The notes under the pieces: generated by a model
What the model saw: the letters and a program-made list of their open reading frames with translations, nothing else
Database searches by the model: none
What the model was told of the DNA's origin: nothing
Program-made: the position numbers and the translations under genes
Origin: an uncultured Acidobacteriaceae bacterium
Lineage (GTDB): Bacteria; Acidobacteriota; Terriglobia; Terriglobales; Acidobacteriaceae
Reading direction: 5' to 3'
DNA: 32,735 nucleotides
Assembly: GCA_903911925.1 (NCBI GenBank)
Contig: CAIWFH010000172.1
Coordinates: 1-32,735 of the forward strand
Shown: piece after piece, positions 17,001-24,162 of the stretch
Position numbering within the stretch: position 1 is the stretch's first letter
Layout: every line of letters starts with the position of its first letter

Positions 17001-17362
17001 ACGGCATGTTTAACGCCGAGTCGGCCTTTGGCACCACCGAAGAAGACTGGTTCAACGTGTGGGAGTTCAAGGGGCATCCGTGGGACTACTACGGGAAGCA
17101 GGACGCCGAAAATCCCTTCCGCAAGTGGTCGCCTTCGCTCTATGCCAAAAACTTCAAAACGCCGACACTGGTGGTTCACGGGCAGCTCGACTACCGCCTC
17201 GATGTGAGCGAGGGCTTCCAGCTCTTTGACACATTGCAGTTACTCAAGGTGCCGAGCAAGATGCTTTATTTTCCAGACGAAGGCCACTGGGTGCTGAAGC
17301 CGCAGAACTCGCGGCTGTGGTGGAAGACGGTGAATGACTGGGTGGACCAGTGGACGAAGTAG
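14063..17362 (+). CDS. Exported GH130-like domain fused to an S9 prolyl-oligopeptidase-family peptidase
   Basis: 1099 residues in one uninterrupted frame. Residues 1-25 are a signal peptide. SIMGC could act as a weak lipobox, otherwise cleavage falls after TLA. Residues about 28-375 match the five-bladed GH130 mannoside-phosphorylase pattern: FNPAAIVRNGKVVVLYRAEDN, SRLGMAESTDGIHF, GGTEDPRI with the likely catalytic D140, TYTQWNRK, IDGKYWMYW, and a closing QWFLYYGCADSLVSVVTAP.

Residues about 388-1099 are a complete S9 peptidase. A WD-like propeller (AVSPDGKW, FAPDGHSV, YSPDGKYLAW) is followed by an alpha/beta hydrolase with S957 in GASYGGYM, D1043 in HGQLDYRLD and H1075 in EGHW. The joint (GPKHAAAKRPMTFEDMM) looks like the mature N-terminus of a stand-alone S9 enzyme that has lost its own signal peptide. 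Both modules would be exported together. Confidence 0.85.
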   Translation: MHRKALVLSFVSASIMGCAALTLAQEAQSWQIGPFTRPVTGDPVISARPESTFTDPVLKAPVSWEALHTFNPAAIVRNGKVVVLYRAEDNSGSMQIGNHTSRLGMAESTDGIHFIRRAEPVFFPADDDQKAREWPGGTEDPRIVEAEDGTYVLTYTQWNRKVAQMAIATSKDLEHWTKYGPAFLGASKGNYDFIYYKSAGIVTRLDPVKKRLIAAKIDGKYWMYWGEGAIHLATSNDLIRWTPVEDAPGDAVTVLGPRPGRFDSSFPEAGPPPVITDAGIVFIYNGKNATTATKDPELDASAYAAGEALFDAHNPARLIEQTDHPVLRPAMPYEKTGQYAAGTTFSEGLVYFKGQWFLYYGCADSLVSVVTAPGTSGLTPGPKHAAAKRPMTFEDMMAMKRLGETAVSPDGKWLIYSATSVDLDKNTKTAELWIQAIAGGEPQKLAVARPGDGGPQFAPDGHSVLFLSGREGGQQVWLADFDATTGATSNAKKLTAISTEADNALWSPDGHSVVFTSSVYPDCPAIFTGDKAGDKCNADRDTAQAASKVKAQIFTHLLYRHWNHLTGEKRSHLFLASVENGEIRDLTPNDPRDVPPEYPTDPLACGCAFAPDSKELAFTENLDEEPAISTNADIFTLDLTSPAAKPVKVSTSAGGDLSPAYSPDGKYLAWRSQERAGYEADKSRLFLYDRAAKTIKDLLPKLDNSVNEFAWTPDSKEIYFVSGQNGYAPLYEVEIASGHAYHWQTIGQDPGGKVQTHGEYGDLHVLPDGETVLAARMASAQPGEVVKISQAQAITDLGPMAKPYAGLLKASGIPLTKQYVQMTHLNDALLAQLDLPKMESFWFDAEDKTRLQGFLFRPPAFDPAKKYPLKYLIHGGPQGAFGDAWSYRWNAELFAANGYVVAMVNFRGSTGYGQTVVDGVNGDWGGKPFSDLMLGLDSAEQQYPFIDKNRECALGASYGGYMANWVLGHSDRFKCIVSHDGMFNAESAFGTTEEDWFNVWEFKGHPWDYYGKQDAENPFRKWSPSLYAKNFKTPTLVVHGQLDYRLDVSEGFQLFDTLQLLKVPSKMLYFPDEGHWVLKPQNSRLWWKTVNDWVDQWTK

Positions 17363-17374
17363 CAGGGGACAGAG

Positions 17375-17405
17375 TTGTACTACAAGAACTTGATTTGTAG
17401 TACAA
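17375..17405. promoter_or_regulatory. Perfect inverted repeat: likely VapB-type operator overlapping the promoter
   Basis: TTGTACTACAA (17375-17385) and TTGTAGTACAA (17395-17405) are exact reverse complements with a nine-base spacer. The repeat ends nine bases before the antitoxin ATG. Ribbon-helix-helix antitoxins usually bind such palindromes to repress their own operon. The right arm overlaps a TACAAT -10-like hexamer at 17401-17406, so binding would block RNA polymerase. Confidence 0.75.
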
Positions 17406-17413
17406 TCGCTCTT

Positions 17414-17689
17414 ATGAAGACGAGTGTGCAGGCACGGCTGGATGAGGAGACGCAGGCGGCGCTCGAAAAGCTAGTGCGCCGTTTGGGCTGGAGTACGTCC
17501 GAGGTGGTGCGAGAAGGCATACGTCTGGTAGAGAAGGATCATGCCCCGGCCCGCCGGAGGCTGATCGGTGTCGGATTGTCCGATAGCGGTGTTTCCGGTC
17601 TTGCAACAAACAAGAAGTACATGGAAGATTTTGGCAAGAAGAGCATGGGACGTGCCTGGCGGAAACCGGCGCGAGCGGCGACCGAGTGA
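17414..17689 (+). CDS. Ribbon-helix-helix antitoxin
   Basis: 91 residues. The N-terminal 42 residues fit a ribbon-helix-helix DNA-binding domain: a beta strand (KTSVQARLD), helix 1 (EETQAALEKLVRRLG), then WSTSEVVREGIRLVEKD. The basic C-terminal tail (FGKKSMGRAWRKPARAATE) would be the toxin-neutralising part. It forms a toxin-antitoxin operon with the PIN-domain gene, whose GTG start overlaps this TGA stop by four bases.

The ATG at 17414 has no ribosome binding site. The preceding bases are a -10-like hexamer and CGCTCTT, so the mRNA may be leaderless. Regulation is probably autorepression at the palindrome immediately upstream. Confidence 0.85.
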   Translation: MKTSVQARLDEETQAALEKLVRRLGWSTSEVVREGIRLVEKDHAPARRRLIGVGLSDSGVSGLATNKKYMEDFGKKSMGRAWRKPARAATE

Positions 17690-18102
17690 AGCCAGTTCTT
17701 GCAGACGCGGGTTTCCTGGTTGCCGCCTACAATAAGCGCGAGCCCTACCACTCGCTCTGCCTGCGGGTCTACGAGGCACTCGACAATCCGCTGGTGACCT
17801 GCGAACCGGTTATCGCCGAGACCCTTCACTTGCTGCGTTTCACGCCCGGAGCTGCCGATAACATTCTCGCCAGCGTGGAGGAGGGAGTGCTGGCAATTCC
17901 CTTCAGATTGACCGAATCCGCCGCGCAGGTACGAAAGATCATGAAAAAGTACAGCGACGTACCTGCTGATTTTGCGGATGCCTGTCTCGTAGCCATGGCG
18001 GACGAACTTGACACAGGTGACATTCTCACGCTGGATAGCGATTTCAAGCAGTATCGTTGGCGGCGAACACGCACCTTCAACATGCTGATTCCTTTGGACT
18101 GA
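17686..18102 (+). CDS. vapC: PIN-domain toxin (VapC-like ribonuclease)
   Basis: 138 residues, the size of a VapC toxin. The four acidic residues that bind Mg2+ in PIN nucleases are visible: D7 (VLADAGFLVA), E45 (PVIAETLHLL), D98 (DFADACLVA) and D117 (LTLDSDF). VapC toxins cleave tRNA or rRNA and are neutralised by their cognate antitoxin.

Translation starts at a GTG that shares GTGA with the antitoxin stop, so the pair is translationally coupled. recX begins five bases after the stop, so some read-through into recX and alaS is possible. Specific RNA target unknown. Confidence 0.85.
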   Translation: MKPVLADAGFLVAAYNKREPYHSLCLRVYEALDNPLVTCEPVIAETLHLLRFTPGAADNILASVEEGVLAIPFRLTESAAQVRKIMKKYSDVPADFADACLVAMADELDTGDILTLDSDFKQYRWRRTRTFNMLIPLD

Positions 18103-18107
18103 GTTCT

Positions 18108-18665
18108 ATGCCTTTCGGACGCAAACCCGCCAAGCCACGCGCCTTCCTCAACGAAGCCGGTCTCTATGACTACGCGGTGAAGGCGTTGGGGCGCCAGATG
18201 CGGTCGGTCTCCGACCTGAAGCGTCTGATGCATTCCCGCGTTGAACCGGGCGAACGGGGAGAAGCCGTTATTGCCGCAGTGATCGCCCGGCTGCGCGAGT
18301 ACGGTTTCGTGGACGACGCCGCCTTTGCCGAGACCTATGCTCGGCTGCGGCAGCAGAACGAAAAGCTGGGCGAGCGGCGCGTCCGGCAAGATCTGAAGCA
18401 GAAGGGCGTTGGTTCCGAGTTGATAGCCGAGACCCTGGAAGCCCGCTACGGCCAGACCAACGAAGAGGCCCTGGCCCGCGAGCATCTGGAACGCAAGCGC
18501 ATCCGCAAGCCGGAAAACCCCAAGGAGACTGCCCGAGCGATGCGGCGGCTGGTGACGGCCGGGTTCTCGACAGGCGTGATCTACAATATCCTGCGCCAGT
18601 GGGATGTGCCGGAAGAAGCGCTCTCCGCGCTCGACAATCTGGACGAAGAGCCGCACGACGAGTAG
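18108..18665 (+). CDS. recX: RecX-family regulatory protein
   Basis: 185 residues, somewhat longer than the usual RecX. It shows the three-helix repeat pattern of the family: LYDYAVKALGRQMRSVSDLKRLM, VIARLREYGFVDDAAFAETYARLRQQ, and GERRVRQDLKQKGV followed by LIAETLEA. A third repeat is in the C-terminal half, ending YNILRQWDVPEEAL. RecX binds RecA and restrains its filament growth and strand-exchange activity.

The start is the ATG at 18108, just after the VapC stop. recX lies next to alaS as in E. coli, where the order is recA-recX-alaS. No recA is in this window. The 45-base gap to alaS would allow co-transcription. Confidence 0.85.
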   Translation: MPFGRKPAKPRAFLNEAGLYDYAVKALGRQMRSVSDLKRLMHSRVEPGERGEAVIAAVIARLREYGFVDDAAFAETYARLRQQNEKLGERRVRQDLKQKGVGSELIAETLEARYGQTNEEALAREHLERKRIRKPENPKETARAMRRLVTAGFSTGVIYNILRQWDVPEEALSALDNLDEEPHDE

Positions 18666-18710
18666 GCAAAGCGTTCAGAGAGACCCCGCATTGGATACAC
18701 TGATAGAGCC

Positions 18711-21700
18711 ATGAAGACCCTCTCCGGGAACGAGATACGCGAAACATTTCTGCGCTTTTTTGAGACGAAGGGGCACCGCCGGGTGCATTCTTCGTCGCTG
18801 GTGCCTGCCAACGACCCGACGCTGCTGTTTACCAACGCGGGGATGAACCAGTTCAAAGATCTTTTCCTGGGCGCCGAGAAGCGGGACTACTCGCGCGCGA
18901 CGACTTCGCAGAAGTGCGTCCGCGCCGGGGGTAAGCACAACGACCTTGAAAACGTTGGCTTTACCCGCCGCCACCACACATTCTTTGAGATGCTGGGCAA
19001 CTTCAGCTTCGGCGACTACTTCAAGAAAGACGCCATCGCCTTTGCCTGGGAACTGGTGACCAACGACGAGTGGCTGGGGATTCCCAAGGACCGGCTCTAC
19101 GTGACGATTTTCGAGGGGGCCGATGGCGTGCCGCGCGACGACGAGGCCGAGGGCTACTGGATCGAAGCAGGCGTGCCCAAGGACCGCATTCTCGCGTGCG
19201 GGCTGAAGGACAACTTCTGGCAGATGGGCGAGACCGGCCCCTGCGGGCCATGCTCGGAGATTTTCTACGACATGGGCATGGAGGCGGCCGAGACTCCTGG
19301 CGTGGATTTGCCTTTTGGTAAAGACGACGCCCGCTACGTCGAAATCTGGAACCTGGTCTTCATGCAGTTTGACCGCGCTGCGATTGTCGACCCGGCGACC
19401 AAGACGACCAGTTACAAGCTAACCCCACTGCCCAAGCCGTCGATCGACACCGGCATGGGCCTGGAACGCGTGGCTGCCGTGCTGCAGGGCAAGGTCAGCA
19501 ACTTCGAAACGGATTTGTTTACGCCGCTGATTGCGTATGCCCAATGGCTTACTGAGAACGATTTTGCCGTTATTAAAGACCAAGACCTTCGGTTACCTAA
19601 AAAAGGGGAAGCCAAGTTTCGCCCAGACATAGAGAAGTTTGATCTTTCAACAATCCCCGATGACGTGTTCCACCGTGAGTGGAACTCCCGGCTACTTACG
19701 CATCTTCGAATAATTGCGGACCATTCTCGCGCTGCGACCTTCCTCATCTCCGATGGGGTACTTCCGTCCAATGAGGGTAGAGGCTATGTACTTCGGAAGA
19801 TTTTGCGGAGAGGAATTCGGCATGGTCGGATGATCGACCAAACGGGATCGAATCTTCCTTTTTTGTACTTGATGGCATACGAAGTCACTGATCTGATGAA
19901 GGGAACTTACCCTGAATTGGTTGAAAATGTGGACCGTATAGCCGAGGTCATCAGGCTGGAGGAAATAAGGTTTAGTCGTACGATTGCCGCGGGATTGAAC
20001 AAGTTAGAGTCTCTCGCAAAAGAAGCTTCAGAAGACTGGTTTACGCGGCAAAACGAAATCGTGCGACAGATCCAGAACTTGTCAAAGGTGGATATTAGCG
20101 TTGATCAGGAGCGCTCGTGGGCGGTCTACAGTTTGCAACCACTTGTAAACAAGATCGAAGAGTTGCCCATCTCTAAGTCCCAAAAGAATGAATTTATCTC
20201 ACGTTTGATGGCGAATAGGAACAAGCCGCGAATTCCTGGCGGTCAGTCATTTCATCTTTACGAGACGTATGGTCTTCCGTTAGATTTCATGACTGATGCT
20301 GCTCTCGACGCAGGTATCGACTTCGACCTCGAAGGTTTTGAATCCGCCCGGGCCGAGGAGCAAGCCCGCGCCCGCGCTAGTTGGAAGGGCGGCAGCCAGA
20401 AATCCGCCAGTCCGGCCTTTCGCGATCTGCCCAAAACCGACTTCCTTGGCTACAGGGCGCTGACCGCGCAGGCGGAGGTTTTGGCCATCGTGAAGGACGG
20501 CGTTGGCGTTCCTGCAGCCAAGGCGGGCGAGCAGGTTGAGGTGGTCCTCGACCAGACCAGCTTCTATGGCGACTCCGGCGGCCAGACTGGCGACACGGGC
20601 CGGTTTACCTCGGCTGACGGCAACACCACCGTGGCCGATATCGAGGGTTGCGTTCTTCCCGTCCAAGGCGTTCGCGCCCACAAAGCACTGCTCAAGGAGC
20701 CGCTTGCGGTTGGCGATCATGTGCGCACCGTGGTCGACGGCGAGCGGCGCAACGCAATCCGTCGCAACCACACAGGCACGCATTTGCTGCATGCGGCACT
20801 GCGGCAGGTTCTGGGCACGCACGTAAAACAGGCTGGGTCTGCGGTTCATCCCGACCGGCTGCGCTTCGACTTCTCCCACTTTGCGCAGGTGGCCGACGAG
20901 GAGCTTGAAGAGGTTGAGTCCATCGTCAATCGCGAGGTGCTCGCGAATGCAAAAGTAGACACGCTGGAAGACGTGCCCATCGACGTGGCGGTGAACGAAT
21001 ACCATGCCATGGCGCTCTTCGGCGAGAAGTACGGCGACAAGGTGCGGGTGGTGAAACTGTCGGATGGATTCTCGACCGAGCTTTGCGGAGGCACGCATAC
21101 AAGCGCGACCGGCGAAATCGGGCTGATCAAGATTGTGCGGGAAGAATCGGTCTCCTCCGGCGTACGGCGGCTTGAGGCCATCAGCGGAATGGGCGCGCTG
21201 GATGCTTTCCGCCAGGACTTTGCCGTGGCGCAGATTGCTGCGCAGGTTGCCGGTCCGCAGCCGGGAGGCAGCCTCTCGGACGGGCTTCGGGCGAGGTTTG
21301 CCGCTCACGAGGAGGAACTGAAGCGCCTTCGCCGCGAGTTGGAAGAAGCGCGCATGAAGTCTGCCGCCGGCGCGCTGGACGATGCGATGAGCCGCGCAGT
21401 TGAGGTCAAGGGCGTACGCCTCGTTACCCTGCGCGCCGACTCGCTTGAGCGCGGGCAGTTGCGGACTTTGGTGGACAACCTGAAGGGGAAACTGGGCGAA
21501 GGCGTGGTGGTATTGGCCTCCGCGCAGCCCGAGGGCAAGGTGGCCCTCATCGCCGGAGTGACGCCGGGACTGGTGAAGCGCATCCAGGCAGGGAAGCTGG
21601 TTGGTGCGGTGGCCAAGCTGGTGGGCGGCTCGGGTGGCGGCAAGCCCGAGATTGCAGAGGCCGGTGGCAAGGACCAGTCGCAGATTGACGCAGCTCTGTT

Positions 21701-21737
21701 AGCTGCGCCTGCGCTGGTGGGGGAATTACTGAGCTAA
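18711..21737 (+). CDS. alaS: Alanyl-tRNA synthetase, with insertions in an AT-rich central part
   Basis: It charges tRNA-Ala and edits mischarged Ser and Gly. It has 1008 residues against the usual 870-900. Class II motifs are present in LLFTNAGMNQFKDLF, RRHHTFFEMLGNFSFGDYF and DTGMGLERVAAVL. The editing-site zinc ligands are H687 and H691 (NHTGTHLLH) with C792 and H796 (CGGTHTS). A glycine-rich DHHA1-type C-terminal domain ends the protein.

The extra length sits in the middle. One segment (about residues 280-320) precedes LRIIADHSRAATF. A second, about 68 residues (438-505), sits between KLESLAK and IPGGQSFHLYETYGLP. Both fall in an AT-rich block of roughly 19545-20310 flanked by ordinary GC-rich alaS. 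The enzyme should still work because all catalytic motifs are intact. Homologous recombination with a foreign alaS is likely. Confidence 0.92.
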   Translation: MKTLSGNEIRETFLRFFETKGHRRVHSSSLVPANDPTLLFTNAGMNQFKDLFLGAEKRDYSRATTSQKCVRAGGKHNDLENVGFTRRHHTFFEMLGNFSFGDYFKKDAIAFAWELVTNDEWLGIPKDRLYVTIFEGADGVPRDDEAEGYWIEAGVPKDRILACGLKDNFWQMGETGPCGPCSEIFYDMGMEAAETPGVDLPFGKDDARYVEIWNLVFMQFDRAAIVDPATKTTSYKLTPLPKPSIDTGMGLERVAAVLQGKVSNFETDLFTPLIAYAQWLTENDFAVIKDQDLRLPKKGEAKFRPDIEKFDLSTIPDDVFHREWNSRLLTHLRIIADHSRAATFLISDGVLPSNEGRGYVLRKILRRGIRHGRMIDQTGSNLPFLYLMAYEVTDLMKGTYPELVENVDRIAEVIRLEEIRFSRTIAAGLNKLESLAKEASEDWFTRQNEIVRQIQNLSKVDISVDQERSWAVYSLQPLVNKIEELPISKSQKNEFISRLMANRNKPRIPGGQSFHLYETYGLPLDFMTDAALDAGIDFDLEGFESARAEEQARARASWKGGSQKSASPAFRDLPKTDFLGYRALTAQAEVLAIVKDGVGVPAAKAGEQVEVVLDQTSFYGDSGGQTGDTGRFTSADGNTTVADIEGCVLPVQGVRAHKALLKEPLAVGDHVRTVVDGERRNAIRRNHTGTHLLHAALRQVLGTHVKQAGSAVHPDRLRFDFSHFAQVADEELEEVESIVNREVLANAKVDTLEDVPIDVAVNEYHAMALFGEKYGDKVRVVKLSDGFSTELCGGTHTSATGEIGLIKIVREESVSSGVRRLEAISGMGALDAFRQDFAVAQIAAQVAGPQPGGSLSDGLRARFAAHEEELKRLRRELEEARMKSAAGALDDAMSRAVEVKGVRLVTLRADSLERGQLRTLVDNLKGKLGEGVVVLASAQPEGKVALIAGVTPGLVKRIQAGKLVGAVAKLVGGSGGGKPEIAEAGGKDQSQIDAALLAAPALVGELLS

Positions 21738-21789
21738 CGTCCCGGGAGCGATCACTGTGGTTTCCCACCCGGCGGTGGTGGCCAAGTTA

Positions 21790-21804
21790 ACGGGCTAAGC
21801 CCGT
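21790..21804 (+). repeat. Small hairpin after alaS
   Basis: ACGGGCT and AGCCCGT are exact reverse complements around a single A, making a compact GGGCTAAGCCC hairpin 52 bases after the alaS stop. It resembles the hairpins at 10709 and 32716 in its loop but not in its outer stem. Confidence 0.5.
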
Positions 21805-21820
21805 CGTAGTCTAAATATGC

Positions 21821-21853
21821 AAAAGGCCACTCCCATTTGGAGGTGGCCTTTTT
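21821..21853. terminator. Bidirectional rho-independent terminator between convergent alaS and the barrel gene
   Basis: AAAAGGCCAC-TCC, a five-base loop, then GGA-(G)-GTGGCC-TTTTT. The stem has nine GC-rich pairs with one bulged G, extended by A-T pairs. Plus-strand transcripts of alaS end in a U-tract. On the minus strand the AAAA arm becomes a U-tract for the convergent gene, so it can serve both. Confidence 0.85.
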
Positions 21854-21882
21854 CTTACTTTGCCCAAGAAGCGGGCGAATCG

Positions 21883-22746
21883 TTACATTGTCCGATCCGA
21901 CCGGATCTTGAAGTTATAGGACACGCCGAAGGAGAGGATCGGGTAGTACTTCAGCGGGTCCAGGTCCTTTTTGTACTTGGCGATTTGCGCCTGAAGATTG
22001 TCATTCACCGTGGGATCAGTAGTGACGTCTACGCAGTTTAGGCCGTTCACATCGCAGGCCTCTCCCGAGGTGAGGCCCAGGGCAATCACCGGGGTTCCGA
22101 CCATGGCGGCGCCAATTTCAAATGGGAAAGACCAGGGGCCGCCCTTGCGGCCAATCATGTTGCCCCAGCCGGTGGTCATGGTGAAGGCAGGATTCTGCGA
22201 ATGCAGGCCCACGCTCCCAGTGCCCAGGATCGGATTGATTGTCGAGGAGTAGTAATCGATTCCGTTCAGCGACAGTTTGGTTCCACCGGTTACGGCTACA
22301 TTGGCGCTGACCGCGTTCTTGTTGTAGAAGAGCACGCCCGGCGTGAGGCGGAAGCCGTGATAAGCGAATGGATAAAAATCGACTCCTGCCCCGGCCGTGG
22401 CCAGCTTCACGGTGCCGTTCACGTTGAAGCCGCTGACTGAGATGTTGTTGACGTTGTAGTTAAACATGTTGCCAGTGCCGCGCAGGTTCAGGTGCTTGTT
22501 CAGATTCGTAGCCGCTTGCACATTGATGCCCATGGTGGAGACGCCGCCACTTACCGCAATCCGCGAAAGCGGCTTGAGCGGGGGATGTATCTTCTTGGGA
22601 AGGATTTGGGCCGGGAGCACTCTCTCTGTGGGCGCGCCGAGAGCATACGGGCCTTCATTCTGAGCTGAGGGGTAGGTGGTTTGGGCCTTTAGCGCCAAAG
22701 GCGCTGCCGTGAGAAGAAAGGCAAGGAAGAGGGCGGTACGTTTCAC
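21883..22746 (-). CDS. Outer-membrane beta-barrel-like protein of unknown role
   Basis: 287 residues from a GTG at 22746. This start gives a clean signal peptide (VKRTALFLAFLLTAAPLALKAQ) and has GGAG about seven bases upstream. An open frame continues to an ATG at 22812, but that would bury the signal peptide.

The mature part alternates polar and hydrophobic residues in strand-length blocks (SRIAVSGGVSTMGINVQAATNL, LNLRGTGNMFNYNVNNISVSG, VDFYPFAYHGFRLTPGVLFYNKN). It ends with the strand PILSFGVSYNFKIR before a short SDRTM tail. This is the pattern of acidobacterial outer-membrane barrel proteins. Residues about 230-260 carry a Cys pair (EACDVNGLNCVDV) that may form a loop disulfide. Transport, adhesion or structural roles are all possible. 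Confidence 0.75.
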   Translation of the reverse strand: MKRTALFLAFLLTAAPLALKAQTTYPSAQNEGPYALGAPTERVLPAQILPKKIHPPLKPLSRIAVSGGVSTMGINVQAATNLNKHLNLRGTGNMFNYNVNNISVSGFNVNGTVKLATAGAGVDFYPFAYHGFRLTPGVLFYNKNAVSANVAVTGGTKLSLNGIDYYSSTINPILGTGSVGLHSQNPAFTMTTGWGNMIGRKGGPWSFPFEIGAAMVGTPVIALGLTSGEACDVNGLNCVDVTTDPTVNDNLQAQIAKYKKDLDPLKYYPILSFGVSYNFKIRSDRTM

Positions 22747-22998
22747 GGGGGAGTCTCCGGACAAACAGGGCGAATGCCCGGTCAATTGGAGCGATTCTGC
22801 CCGTAGTCGCATGCGGTCCGGGGTCCGCTGCGATTGGTCTCGGCATCAGCGCTGGCAGCGCCTGATGGAGCAGGGATTCTGTTGATGAGAGTACAGGGGC
22901 CCCGATCACCGGTCAGTGATATGGCTCACATCAGCAGACTCCTCAGGCAGGGGTCCTTTCAGAGGCCGCCCTCTCCGGACAACTGTTAAGCTGACCCA

Positions 22999-24099
<1,101 letters not shown>

Positions 24100-24162
24100 A
24101 GAGTCGATCATCCGTTCTTACATTGCCTCTTCAATGAGGGCTTTCAATTCCAGGGAGACATC

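Noticed and set aside
20280..21308. 342-codon minus-strand open frame
   Set aside because: It lies opposite the alaS editing domain, whose HxxxH and CGGTH motifs are clear on the plus strand.
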